Below are positions 20,385-29,479 of a stretch of 33,894 nt of DNA, piece by piece; position 1 is the stretch's first letter; the number at the start of each line of letters is the position of its first letter. The position numbers were made by a program, and so were the translations under genes. Origin of the DNA: a virus; the IMG/VR virus record IMGVR_UViG_3300010885_002037, positions 1 to 33,894 of that record. One strand, given 5' to 3'. Below the pieces are notes generated by a model. The model ran no database searches. It saw nothing but the letters and a program-made list of their open reading frames with translations, and had not been told where the DNA came from.

Positions 20385-20415
20385 TAAGCATCATTAACTA
20401 ACTACTTGGTTAAAT

Positions 20416-21633
20416 ATGCAAATCAAAGAAGTCGCTGTAGATAAGCTAATCCCTTACGCAAAGAACAGCCGAACACATAGCGATCAACAGGTCGCACAAA
20501 TTGCCGCCAGCATTAAAGAGTTTGGGTTCAGAAACCCTATTCTTGTAGATGGGGTTGGCATCATCGCTGGACACGGACGATTGCTTGCCGCCCAAAAGCT
20601 GGGATTGGCTAAAGTTCCCACCATTGACTGCTCAGATATGACCCCAAGCCAAAAGAAGGCTTATATCATCGCTGACAATAAGCTGGCACTCAACGCTGGA
20701 TGGGACACGGCAATGTTAACAATTGAAATGCAAGAGCTAGAGGTTGAAGGATTTGATCTTGAACTGCTTGGATTTGATGAAAAAGAGCTAAACGCCTTGC
20801 TTGAGCCTGAAATTGTCGAAGGTTTAACAGATGAGGACGATGTTCCTGACATTCCTGAAGAGCCAAAGTCTAAGCTGGGCGATATATACATTCTTGGCGA
20901 TCACAGACTGATGTGTGGGGATTCCACCAGCATTGATGCGGTAGAAAAGATGATGGACGGGGATAAAGCTTCGTTAGTGGTCACTGACCCACCGTGGAAC
21001 GTAGCGTATGGCACAAACCTTGCCAATAACGCACAGGGATATAAACAGCGCACCATTATGAACGACAACTTTGAGACTACCCAAGAGTGGGAAGACTTCT
21101 TGTCAGGATTTATGGGTAATATCATCGCCTTTACCATGAAGGGTTGCCCGATCTATTGCGTGATGGGAGCCTCAGAATGGCCCGCAATTGATAAAGCTTT
21201 AAGGGACGGTGGCTTTCACTGGTCTAGCACCATCATTTGGGCTAAAGATACCCTTGTGCTATCCCGTAAGGATTACCACACCCAATATGAACCGATTTGG
21301 TATGGCTGGAAAGACGATGGCCCACGGATCTGGACGGTACAAGACCGTAAACAATCAGACGTATGGGATTGCAAGAGACCTAAAAGATCAGAGTTACACC
21401 CAACCACTAAGCCAGTAGAACTGATAGAGAGAGCAGTCCTAAACTCATCAAATGCTGGCACTATTGTGTTTGAGCCATTTGGCGGATCAGGGTCAACCCT
21501 AATAGCTTGTGAAAAAACAGGCAGGAAAGCCCGTGTAATGGAACTTGACCCCAAATATTGCGATGTAATTGTTAAGCGTTGGGAAGACTTCACTGGTAAA
21601 AAGGCAGTTCTTTCGGAGTTAGAAAAGGTATGA
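20416..21633 (+). CDS. ParB-domain / adenine-N6 (or N4-cytosine) DNA methyltransferase fusion
   Basis: The 405-aa protein joins two domains. Residues 1-130 are ParB/Srx-like: KLIPYAKNSRTHSDQQVAQI, then IKEFGFRNPILVDG and IIAGHGRLLAAQKLG (49-63). Residues about 155-395 are an amino-methyltransferase: GDIYILGDHRLMCGDS, catalytic DPPW (191-194), then SELHPTTKPVELIERAVLNSS, the SAM-binding FEPFGGSGST (about 352-361) and MELDPKYCDVIVKRW. Motif IV before motif I marks the beta class. Such fusions are common in phages and probably modify phage DNA against host restriction. It lies just upstream of the terminase, so modification might be timed with packaging. No clear ribosome site precedes the ATG. 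Confidence 0.9.
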   Translation: MQIKEVAVDKLIPYAKNSRTHSDQQVAQIAASIKEFGFRNPILVDGVGIIAGHGRLLAAQKLGLAKVPTIDCSDMTPSQKKAYIIADNKLALNAGWDTAMLTIEMQELEVEGFDLELLGFDEKELNALLEPEIVEGLTDEDDVPDIPEEPKSKLGDIYILGDHRLMCGDSTSIDAVEKMMDGDKASLVVTDPPWNVAYGTNLANNAQGYKQRTIMNDNFETTQEWEDFLSGFMGNIIAFTMKGCPIYCVMGASEWPAIDKALRDGGFHWSSTIIWAKDTLVLSRKDYHTQYEPIWYGWKDDGPRIWTVQDRKQSDVWDCKRPKRSELHPTTKPVELIERAVLNSSNAGTIVFEPFGGSGSTLIACEKTGRKARVMELDPKYCDVIVKRWEDFTGKKAVLSELEKV

Positions 21634-21959
21634 CACAAGGCGTAGAGCATATTCCTACTGAAGATAGCCGCAAACTGGTCAAAGGTTTAGCGGCTGTTGG
21701 CATTCGTTACGTTGATATAGCCTTAAAGCTGGAGATCACGGACGATACCCTTAGAAAGCACTACAAGGCTGAACTGGAGCTTGGGCGCATAGATGCCAAC
21801 GCACAGCTTGGGAATACCCTGTTCCAGCAAGCCAAAAAGGGAAACACCACCGCTTTGATCTTTTGGTTAAAGACCCGTGCAGGATGGAAAGAAACCCAAG
21901 TAAACGAGCTTACAGGGGCAGATGGCTCAGATTTGCGTATAGCTTGGGCTGATGAGTAA
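21630..21959 (+). CDS. Terminase small subunit-like DNA-binding protein
   Basis: The 109-aa protein has an N-terminal helix-turn-helix (about 12-45: DSRKLVKGLAAVGIRYVDIA, then LEITDDTLRKHYKAEL). A second helical part follows (NAQLGNTLFQQAKKGNTTALIFWLKTRAGW), as in small phage terminase subunits that pick the packaging start site. It overlaps the methyltransferase stop (ATGA) and the large subunit start by 8 bases. Position directly before the large subunit is the strongest argument. The 'FWLKTR.GW' end is also seen in other phage small terminases to my recollection. Confidence 0.8.
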   Translation: MTQGVEHIPTEDSRKLVKGLAAVGIRYVDIALKLEITDDTLRKHYKAELELGRIDANAQLGNTLFQQAKKGNTTALIFWLKTRAGWKETQVNELTGADGSDLRIAWADE

Positions 21960-23292
21960 CCTTGTAAAGCTGAGATACCGCCCTAGAGCCGTATTTGAGG
22001 ACTTCCACAAGCGTAAACAACGCTGGGCAATCATAGTGGCCCACAGAAGGGCAGGAAAGACCTGTGCTTGCATCAACGAGCTGGTGGTACGTGCATTGCT
22101 AGAAGGCAAGAAAGACGCACGTTACGCCTATATAAGCCCTTACCACAGCCAAAGTAAGACCATCGCTTGGGACTATTTATTACGTTACTCCCAGCCCGTT
22201 CTTAAAAAGAGCAATCAGTCGGAATTATGGGTAGAACTGATCAATGGGGCAAAAATCAGGCTGTTTGGGGCTGATAATCCTGACAATCTCCGAGGTTTGT
22301 ATTTGGACGGTGTAATTTTGGATGAATATGCCGACATGAAGCCCTCAGTTTGGGGTGCTGTCTTGAGGCCGTTATTAGCCGACAGAATGGGCTGGGCCGT
22401 CTTTATTGGGACGCCAAAGGGACACAACGCCTTTTATGAGGTTTATTCTGAAGCTCAAAAGAATCCTGCTTGGTACGTTAAGACACTTAGGGCTGATGCC
22501 ACAGGATTGCTGCCTGAGGCTGAATTAGAGGATGCACGGCAATCAATGACCCCCGATCAATATGAACAAGAGTTCTTGTGTTCATTCGAGGCGGCAATTA
22601 TGGGAGCTTTCTATGGCAACGAGATGCGTCAGCTTACTGACTTGGATAGGATTACTACTGTTGAGTATGATTCTATGTTCCCCTGTCATACTGCTTGGGA
22701 TTTGGGCTTCAACGACAGCACCGCAATATGGTGGTTTCAGGTGGTGTATGGTGAAATTCGTGTGCTAGATTATCACCAGTCAGATGGTAAGGCGATCCCA
22801 TATTACACAGGTCTTTTGTCTCAAAAAGAAGAAGAGTTTGGCTACAAATATGGCACTCATTATCTGCCTCACGATGCAAGAGCAAAAACACTAGCGAGTG
22901 GCGGCAAGAGCATAATCGAGCAAATTTCTGCAAAAATTGACATAAAACACCTAAAAATTGTCCCAAACCTGTCACTTCAAGATGGAATACAATCATCAAG
23001 GCTTGCATTAACAAGAGCTTGGTTCGATAATAGATGTGAAGAAGGCATCGAGTGTTTGCGTCAATATCAGAGGGAATACGATGAAGACAAAAAAGTATTC
23101 AGAGACAAGCCACGGCATGACTGGACGTCACACGGTGCGGACGCATTTCGGTATCTGTCAATCGTATGGAAAGATGAAGACTCACCTATCCTCAAAGACA
23201 CAAGAATTAAAGGTATTGGCGTTGGCGAAACGGATGTAACGCTTAACGATATGTGGAAACAAACCCCTAAAATAGTTAATCGCAGGATATAA
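21952..23292 (+). CDS. Terminase large subunit (packaging ATPase/nuclease)
   Basis: The 446-aa motor protein has Walker A AHRRAGKT (30-37), Walker B YLDGVILDEYADM (117-129) with Asp124 and Glu125, and a coupling-type motif IGTPKGHNAFYE (152-163). The C-terminal RNase H-like nuclease has WDLGFNDSTAIWW (249-261, Asp250 and Asp255) and a late HDWTSHGADAFRYL. It would pump DNA into the prohead through the portal encoded next and cut it at the end of each round. Length is normal for this family. The circularly closing sequence is compatible with headful cutting as in P22, but other end types are not excluded. Confidence 0.93.
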   Translation: MSNLVKLRYRPRAVFEDFHKRKQRWAIIVAHRRAGKTCACINELVVRALLEGKKDARYAYISPYHSQSKTIAWDYLLRYSQPVLKKSNQSELWVELINGAKIRLFGADNPDNLRGLYLDGVILDEYADMKPSVWGAVLRPLLADRMGWAVFIGTPKGHNAFYEVYSEAQKNPAWYVKTLRADATGLLPEAELEDARQSMTPDQYEQEFLCSFEAAIMGAFYGNEMRQLTDLDRITTVEYDSMFPCHTAWDLGFNDSTAIWWFQVVYGEIRVLDYHQSDGKAIPYYTGLLSQKEEEFGYKYGTHYLPHDARAKTLASGGKSIIEQISAKIDIKHLKIVPNLSLQDGIQSSRLALTRAWFDNRCEEGIECLRQYQREYDEDKKVFRDKPRHDWTSHGADAFRYLSIVWKDEDSPILKDTRIKGIGVGETDVTLNDMWKQTPKIVNRRI

Positions 23293-23294
23293 AT

Positions 23295-25586
23295 ATGGAT
23301 CATACATACCAAGATTGGTACAACACCATTGCCCAGTACGAGCGTACATTTAAGGAATGGGAAGGTCGATCAGACAAGATTACCAAACGGTATCGTGATG
23401 ATTCCCGTAGCAGAAACAACCCTAACGCTAAATTTAACATTCTGTGGTCTAACGTACAGACAATTACCCCTGCGGTATTTGCTCGTTTGCCACGTCCTGA
23501 CGTAAGCCGTAGGTTCAGAGACAACGATCCTATAGGCAGAGTGGCATCAATGATGCTAGAACGTGCTTTGGAGTATGAGATTGAGCATTATGGTGACTAT
23601 GCCAGCGCAATGAAGCAATCCGTTCAAGACCGTCTTTTGGGTGGTCGTGGCACAGCTTGGGTTCGTTATGAACCGCACATTGTTGGCGAAATGGCTGATG
23701 AAGCAGAAGGCGCACCTGATGATGGATACCAAATCACTGAAGATATTGATGAAGCTGAGACCGAAGGCGGCATTCATCGTGAGAACCAAGAACGTATTGA
23801 ATACGAGTGTGCTCCTGTGGATTACGTCCATTGGCGTGACTTTGGCTTAACTGTTGCCCGTACTTGGGAAGAAGTCACAGCCGTTTGGCGCAAGGTTTAC
23901 ATGGGACGTCCTGCCCTTGTTGAGCGTTTTGGTGAGGAACTTGGTGGCAGAATTCCCCTTGATACCAAGCCTGAAACCTCAAAGACATTTAATGAGAAGA
24001 TGGGCGAGGGCGCATCAGAAGCCGTTGTCTATGAGATATGGGATAAAACCACAGGTCAAGTCTTATGGCTATCTAAGTCGCTGGGCAAAATCCTAGACAC
24101 CCGTGATGATCCACTTCAGCTTGAGAACTTTTGGCCTTGTCCAAAGCCTATGTTTTCAACCCTTACAACTGACAGCCTGATCCCTGTTCCTGACTTTGTC
24201 CTTTATCAAGACCAAGCAAGGCAACTGGACACGTTAGCTGACCGTATTGATGGCTTCATTCAAGCACTTAAGGTTCGGGGCGTATATGACGCTTCTGAGC
24301 CGTCCTTACAGCGTTTGTTTACTGAAGGCGAGAACAACGCATTGCTGCCAGTTAAAAACTACGGTGCATTTAGCGAAAAAGGCGGTATGCAGGGCGCAAT
24401 TAACCTTGTTGATATTGGCCCAATCGCACAAGGCTTGCAGATGGCTTATCAAGCTATGGAGCAAGTTAAGGGTCAAATCTACGAGATTATGGGTATTGCT
24501 GATATTCAGCGTGGTCAAACAGACCCTAATGAGACTCTTGGCGCACAAATCATCAAGTCCAACAACGCTTCAGGGCGTTTAAAGACTATGCAACACGATG
24601 TAGTTAATTTTGCTACAGCTTTATTGCAGATCAAAGCACAGATTATTTGCCAGCACTTTACTGATGACACCATTGTTAAGATTTCAGGTGCAATGCAGTT
24701 ATCCCCACAGGATCAGGCGTTAATTCCACAAGCCTTGCAACTTCTTAAAGATGAACCAGCTAAGAACTTCCGTATTGAGGTGACTAGCGATTCAATGATT
24801 TATCAAGACGAAGAACAAGAGAAGCAGGATCGTGTTCAGTTTTTGACCGCAGTAAGCCAATTTATGCAGACTGCCCTGCCTGTTGCCACACAAAGCCCTG
24901 AATTGACTCCATTATTGATGGAGATGCTTAAGTTTGGCGTTACAGCGTTTAAAGCTGGCAAAGGCATGGAAGGTCTTATTGATGAGACTGCTGATAAGTT
25001 CCGTCAGCAAGCTAAACAAATGGAAGGTCAGCCTAAACCGCCAACTCCTGAAATGCAAAAGCTTCAGATGCAAGCGCAGATGGAACAAGCTAAGATGCAA
25101 GCTCAAACCCAGTCCAAACAAGCTGAAATGCAGATGCAGATGCAATTGGAGCAACAAAAGCTTCAAATGCACATGGAGATTGAGAAGGCTAAACAAGAGT
25201 ATCAAGCCCAAGAAAATCAGCTTAAGTTCCAATTGGAAGATCAGCGCAACCGTCAACAAGCCGAGATGGACTTAAAAGTCGCTCAAATGAAGATGAACAC
25301 CGAGCGCAATACTCAGGTCTTGTTAGCGCACATTAACAACGGTGCAAAGATTGAGGTTGCCCGTATTGGTGCGGCAGAATCCGATGGTGAACAGGCTTAC
25401 TTCACAGAAGAAGATATGGCTCGATCAATGGAACACCCATTAAAGCCTATCGCTGACGCTATCGGTCAAAGCAACCAGCAAATGACCCTTGCGTTGACTG
25501 ACTTGGTAAATACAATCAATGAGAACCATAATCGCCCTAAACAAGTGGTTCGTGGTCAAGACGGTAAAATCATAGGCGTTCAATAA
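23295..25586 (+). CDS. Portal protein (P22 gp1-like)
   Basis: The 763-aa protein is close in size to the P22 portal (725 aa) and starts with helices plus RYRDDSRSRNNPNAKFNILWSN, then TPAVFARLPRPDVSRRF, typical of P22-type portals. A conserved-looking central segment contains PCPKPMFSTLTTDSLIPVPDF, YQDQARQLDTLADRIDGF and IYEIMGIADIQRGQTDPNETLGAQ. The last 200 residues (about 580-680) are an extreme Gln/Met/Lys coiled coil, likely the barrel that reaches into the capsid. It would form the dodecameric ring for DNA entry and exit. It follows the terminase directly. Confidence 0.9.
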   Translation: MDHTYQDWYNTIAQYERTFKEWEGRSDKITKRYRDDSRSRNNPNAKFNILWSNVQTITPAVFARLPRPDVSRRFRDNDPIGRVASMMLERALEYEIEHYGDYASAMKQSVQDRLLGGRGTAWVRYEPHIVGEMADEAEGAPDDGYQITEDIDEAETEGGIHRENQERIEYECAPVDYVHWRDFGLTVARTWEEVTAVWRKVYMGRPALVERFGEELGGRIPLDTKPETSKTFNEKMGEGASEAVVYEIWDKTTGQVLWLSKSLGKILDTRDDPLQLENFWPCPKPMFSTLTTDSLIPVPDFVLYQDQARQLDTLADRIDGFIQALKVRGVYDASEPSLQRLFTEGENNALLPVKNYGAFSEKGGMQGAINLVDIGPIAQGLQMAYQAMEQVKGQIYEIMGIADIQRGQTDPNETLGAQIIKSNNASGRLKTMQHDVVNFATALLQIKAQIICQHFTDDTIVKISGAMQLSPQDQALIPQALQLLKDEPAKNFRIEVTSDSMIYQDEEQEKQDRVQFLTAVSQFMQTALPVATQSPELTPLLMEMLKFGVTAFKAGKGMEGLIDETADKFRQQAKQMEGQPKPPTPEMQKLQMQAQMEQAKMQAQTQSKQAEMQMQMQLEQQKLQMHMEIEKAKQEYQAQENQLKFQLEDQRNRQQAEMDLKVAQMKMNTERNTQVLLAHINNGAKIEVARIGAAESDGEQAYFTEEDMARSMEHPLKPIADAIGQSNQQMTLALTDLVNTINENHNRPKQVVRGQDGKIIGVQ

Positions 25587-27319
25587 TGGCTATAACAGTC
25601 AAGCATAAGTTTGTAAGTGCCATTCCCGATGCTGGCGATCCCACGATTGTCCAGCCATCTAATTGGAACGATGACCATGAGTTAACGGGAACTATCCCTG
25701 TTGCAAACGGTGGCACGGGCGCATCAACCTTGACAGGATATGTGATTGGCAACGGCACAAGTGCCATGACTGCCAGCACAACCATTCCAAACACGGCCAT
25801 TACTGGTCTTGGAACGATCTCCACCCAAAACGCCAATAATGTGGCAATTACTGGTGGAACAATGTCAGGTGTTGCCATTACAGGCTATATACCAAGCACC
25901 GAAAAAGGCGTGGCAAACGGTGTAGCAACCCTTGATTCAGGCGGCACAGTCCCTTTAAGTCAGCTTCCACCGCTTGGTGATCTGAACTATCAGGGCGCAT
26001 GGAATGCCAGCACAAACACCCCAACATTGACCAGTTCTGTAGGCACAAAAGGCTATTACTACGTTGTAAGCGTGGCTGGAACGACCAATTTGAACGGTAT
26101 TACCGACTGGCAAGTGGGAGATTGGGCGGTATTTAACGGGTCTGTATGGCAGAAAATTGATAACACCGACTCTGTATTAAGCGTAAACGGCTATACAGGC
26201 GTTGTTGTATTAACTCAAACTGATATTAGCGGCACAGTTCCAACAAGCAGAACGATCACGGCTGGCACAGGTTTAAGCGGTGGCGGTGATTTATCAGCTA
26301 ACCGCACATTAGCGATTGCAAACACAGGCGTTACAGCGACAACTTATGGATCTGCAAGCGCAGTTCCTGTCATTGCCGTTAATGCTCAAGGTCAAATAAC
26401 CAGCGCAACTACCACCACGATTGCTATTGCAAACACCCAAGTTTCAGGTTTGGGAACAATGTCAACGCAAAATGCTAACAACGTAGCGATTACAGGTGGA
26501 TCATTAAATGGCGTAGCAATAGGTGGCACAACTGCTGGTGATGGCACTTTTGACATTCTTACGGCCAATGTTTCACGGTTAGGCAATTCAACTGCTACTT
26601 ATTACCAAGCAACAAATGGCTTAGTTTCTACTGGTACATTTACCGCAACGCCACCGTCTGATGGCTTGGTAATGGATTATGCGACAGGATTTGGTCGTTT
26701 TAGCAACTTTGCTGGCGATGGTTACCAGTGGTATAACGCTGGTGTTGCCACAACCAAATTGATGGAATTGGGAGCCACAGGCGCATTAAATGTGCTTGGC
26801 AACGTGACGGCAAATGGTGTGTTATTGACAGGCAATTCAGGCACAGTCACTAGCGTTAGCGGAACTGCCCCAGTAAGCGTAGCAACTGGTACAACAACCC
26901 CAGTTATTAGCTTGGCAACAGCTTATGGCGATACTCAAAACCCTTACGCAAGCAAAACAGCTAACTATTTCTTGGCTGCACCTAATGGTTCTGCTGGCGC
27001 ACCTACATTTAGGGCGGTAGTAGCGGCAGATATACCTACGCTGAACCAAAATACAACAGGTAGTTCAGGTTCATGCACAGGTAATGCAGCAACCGTAACA
27101 AATGGCTTTTACACTACTTCTAGTTTTTATTTAGGAACTACAAGTATTGCAGTTAATCGTGCTTCTGCCAGCCAAAGCCTTACTGGAATCAGTATTGATG
27201 GCAATGCAGAAACGGTTACAAACGGAGTTTATACAACAGGAAGTTATGCCGACCCTACTTGGATAACTAGCCTTGCAGGTAGTAAAATCACAGGAACAAT
27301 TGATGGCGGTACATTCTAA
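25586..27319 (+). CDS. Fibre-like virion protein with Thr/Gly/Asn repeats
   Basis: The 577-aa protein starts AITVKHKFVSAIPDAGDPTIVQPSNWNDDHEL, a beginning I know from fibre-type proteins of environmental podoviruses. TIPVANGGTGASTL and a repeated unit, GLGTISTQNANNVAITGG, follow at about 75-91 and 287-304. The rest is low in charge and rich in Thr, Gly, Ser and Asn, as in trimeric beta-structured fibres, and its end (GSKITGTIDGGTF) is abrupt. No enzymatic motif is visible. Its place between portal and scaffold is unusual for a fibre but recurs in this phage type. It shares a base with the portal stop (TAATG). Confidence 0.65.
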   Translation: MAITVKHKFVSAIPDAGDPTIVQPSNWNDDHELTGTIPVANGGTGASTLTGYVIGNGTSAMTASTTIPNTAITGLGTISTQNANNVAITGGTMSGVAITGYIPSTEKGVANGVATLDSGGTVPLSQLPPLGDLNYQGAWNASTNTPTLTSSVGTKGYYYVVSVAGTTNLNGITDWQVGDWAVFNGSVWQKIDNTDSVLSVNGYTGVVVLTQTDISGTVPTSRTITAGTGLSGGGDLSANRTLAIANTGVTATTYGSASAVPVIAVNAQGQITSATTTTIAIANTQVSGLGTMSTQNANNVAITGGSLNGVAIGGTTAGDGTFDILTANVSRLGNSTATYYQATNGLVSTGTFTATPPSDGLVMDYATGFGRFSNFAGDGYQWYNAGVATTKLMELGATGALNVLGNVTANGVLLTGNSGTVTSVSGTAPVSVATGTTTPVISLATAYGDTQNPYASKTANYFLAAPNGSAGAPTFRAVVAADIPTLNQNTTGSSGSCTGNAATVTNGFYTTSSFYLGTTSIAVNRASASQSLTGISIDGNAETVTNGVYTTGSYADPTWITSLAGSKITGTIDGGTF

Positions 27320-27328
27320 GGATTAAAT

Positions 27329-28450
27329 ATGGCAACGACACTAAAGACAAAAAACAGCGTAACAGCGGCATCTGCCCCATCAAGCTTGGCGCAAGGTGAA
27401 TTAGCGGTAAATATTACTGACAAGAAATTATGGGTAGGTAATGCCGCCACAACCCCAGTACAACTGCTAGGTGCTGGTGTAACTGGCGATGTTGTAGGCC
27501 CTGCTTCTGCTACAGACAATGCCCTTGCTCGTTTTGACCTAACCACAGGTAAGCTAATTCAAAACTCAGTAGGTATTCTTAGTGATGCAGGTGCTTTAAC
27601 AGGCATTACCGATTTTACCTACACAGGCACACTTACTGGCGGTACAGGAGTAGTTAATCTAGGTTCAGGACAGTTTTATAAAGATGCTAGTGGTAATGTA
27701 GGCATTGGTACTACTACTCCATCTGCATTAGGCTCTAGTCTTACTGAATTTACTGTTAAAGCAACAACTGCTGACAAATATGGTGCTATTAATTTAATTG
27801 GTGTTCGTGATGTTGGTGGAAATCAAAATGGTGTTATTAGTTTTTGGAATAATTTTAGTACATTAACAAGAACTGCTTACATTCAAGGAACAAATACTGC
27901 GTCAAGCAATACTGCTGGTGAATTGTCTTTTGTTACAAAATCTTCTGCTGGTGCTTTAACTGAGCAATTACGCATAAATTCTACTGGTGCTTTAGCTTTG
28001 CAAGGTGCTTCAACATCTGCTTCAGGCGTAGGAATCACCTTCCCAGCAACTCAATCAGCTTCATCTGATGCAAATACACTAGATGATTATGAAGAAGGCA
28101 CTTGGACACCTACTTGCACTACTACTGGAATAACATCAGTAACAACAGGCGGAAAATATACAAAAATTGGGAATATGGTTTATTTAGTTGGTTTTGTTTC
28201 TATAACAAATGCTGGAACTGCAAGCGGACAAATGGCTGTTAGTAACCTTCCATTTTCTTATTACACATCAGGTGGAAGTATTCAAGGTACTGGAGTTTGC
28301 AGAGAATCAGGAACAACTGGTCTTGAATATTATTTTAATACTCAAGGAAATGCAACAACATTTTTTATAAATTCCGCTACAAATGGCGCAGTAATTTGGA
28401 TAAATGGATATACATATACTTTTAGCATGACTTATCAAACAGCAACTTAA
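27329..28450 (+). CDS. Fibre/receptor-binding-like virion protein
   Basis: The 373-aa protein begins TLKTKNSVTAASAPSSLAQGELAVNITDKKLWVG, a common attachment start in phage fibre proteins. The middle has GNVGIGTTTPSA (about 130-141), a frequent fibre motif. The end has DDYEEGTWTPTCTT, GGKYTKIGNMVYLVGFVSI and a beta-rich tip, as in tail-spike knob domains that touch the receptor. Base composition drops in the C-terminal half: several 60-base lines have about 25-33 percent GC against about 48 percent at the gene start, suggesting an exchanged tip. AAGGAT precedes the ATG. Confidence 0.7.
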   Translation: MATTLKTKNSVTAASAPSSLAQGELAVNITDKKLWVGNAATTPVQLLGAGVTGDVVGPASATDNALARFDLTTGKLIQNSVGILSDAGALTGITDFTYTGTLTGGTGVVNLGSGQFYKDASGNVGIGTTTPSALGSSLTEFTVKATTADKYGAINLIGVRDVGGNQNGVISFWNNFSTLTRTAYIQGTNTASSNTAGELSFVTKSSAGALTEQLRINSTGALALQGASTSASGVGITFPATQSASSDANTLDDYEEGTWTPTCTTTGITSVTTGGKYTKIGNMVYLVGFVSITNAGTASGQMAVSNLPFSYYTSGGSIQGTGVCRESGTTGLEYYFNTQGNATTFFINSATNGAVIWINGYTYTFSMTYQTAT

Positions 28451-28489
28451 TTAGCGTGGATTCGTTAATCAGACACAAGGAGAATTAAA

Positions 28490-28753
28490 ATGGCATTAAC
28501 TAAAGAAGTCGCAGTAGACCAAATTACAGTAACAGAAAATGGTGTTGTTTTGGTGCGTGAAGCTACACGCATTATGGAAGATGGAGTACAACTCTCCCAG
28601 ACTTACCATCGTTCTTCACTTACACCTGACGCTGATTTAACTGGCGTACCAGCTAATGTTGTAGCTATTTGCAATGTAGCTTGGACACCTGAAGTTATTG
28701 CTGCTTATAAAGCACAGCAAGAAGCTAAAAACGCACCGCCATTAGCGGAATAA
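28490..28753 (+). CDS. Small conserved phage protein, unknown function
   Basis: The 87-aa protein has a beta-like N-terminal half (VAVDQITVTENGVVLVREATRIMEDG) followed by YHRSSLTPDADLTG and AICNVAWTPEVIAAYKAQQE. I recall similar short proteins just after fibre genes in phages, without known function. AAGGAG lies 7 bases before the ATG. A short hairpin (CCGC-CATTA-GCGG, 28736-28748) overlaps its 3' end. Confidence 0.65.
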   Translation: MALTKEVAVDQITVTENGVVLVREATRIMEDGVQLSQTYHRSSLTPDADLTGVPANVVAICNVAWTPEVIAAYKAQQEAKNAPPLAE

Positions 28754-28787
28754 GTTTTTTAACCGTAGTACAACTTAGGAGAATGGC

Positions 28788-29006
28788 ATGGGACAAGACA
28801 AAAAGACCCCTATTACCATCAATGAAGTAGAATATTTGTTTGAAGATTTAACCAAAGAACAGCAGGCATTGTTTAATCATTGCGTAGATTTAGACCGCAA
28901 AATTGGTTCTGCCCAGTTCAACCTTGACCAGTTAGCAGTAGGCAAGGAAGCGTTTATTAAGCGTTTGGAAGAATCTTTAGCAGCAAAGCCTGAAGTTACT
29001 CAGTAA
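28788..29006 (+). CDS. Small helical phage protein (DUF6447-like)
   Basis: The 72-aa protein contains ITINEVEYLFEDLTKEQQALFNHCVDLDRKI followed by FNLDQLAVGKEAFIKRLEESL. This order matches a small phage family I know as DUF6447, whose role is unknown. It is acidic and helical. AGGAG lies before the ATG, and the last base of the stop is shared with the next ATG (TAATG). Confidence 0.75.
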   Translation: MGQDKKTPITINEVEYLFEDLTKEQQALFNHCVDLDRKIGSAQFNLDQLAVGKEAFIKRLEESLAAKPEVTQ

Positions 29007-29479
29007 TGTTTGCATCAGCTTTCCAAGCTAATGCGTTTCAAAATAACGCTTTTCAGGTATATGTAGCTCCAACCCCATCGAATAAAACTGGTGGGGATGA
29101 CGCTTCTTGGACACGGGAAGAGTTACGCAGAATCCAGCGCATTCAGCAAAAGATAGCCGAGCGTCAACGCTTATTAGAAAAAGCAACCAAAGACGCAAAC
29201 GCTTCTCGCAAGCAAGCAATCCGTGATCTAGTTTCACCTGTTGCAAAAGTTAAGAAAACTAAAGTACAATTAAAATCAAAGGTTAATGCTGATATACCGT
29301 CAGTTGATACACAAGAGTTACAGCGGTCTATAAGCTACCTTGAAAGACAACGGGAAAATATCCTTGCGGCAGTAGCTTACAGACAAGAAGTTGCCAATAT
29401 TCAAGCGCAACTCCGAGTGCTAGAAGCCAAACGCCTAGAGGAACTAGACGATGAGGCCGCATTATTACTACTACTGTAG
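29006..29479 (+). CDS. Coiled-coil virion-region protein with AFQxNAFQ start
   Basis: The 157-aa protein begins with a threefold repeat, SAFQANAFQNNAFQVYV, a curious motif found at the start of some phage structural-region proteins. A polar linker and a long charged helix (about 33-75, 105-152: RIQQKIAERQRLLEKATKD, SYLERQRENILAAVAYRQ) follow. It ends in LLLLL from Leu codons that are also read in a second frame by the next gene. The function is unknown. Position suggests a fibre- or head-associated protein. Confidence 0.65.
   Translation: MFASAFQANAFQNNAFQVYVAPTPSNKTGGDDASWTREELRRIQRIQQKIAERQRLLEKATKDANASRKQAIRDLVSPVAKVKKTKVQLKSKVNADIPSVDTQELQRSISYLERQRENILAAVAYRQEVANIQAQLRVLEAKRLEELDDEAALLLLL

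Noticed and set aside
24912-25259. A 115-codon antisense frame rich in Leu, Phe and His within the portal gene
   Set aside because: It mirrors the Gln/Met/Lys coiled coil of the portal; the composition is explained by the opposite strand.
28736-28760. CCGC-CATTA-GCGG hairpin followed by TTTTTT as a terminator
   Set aside because: The stem is only 4 bp and six bases separate it from the T-run, so it would be weak at best. Neighbouring genes look like one transcript.
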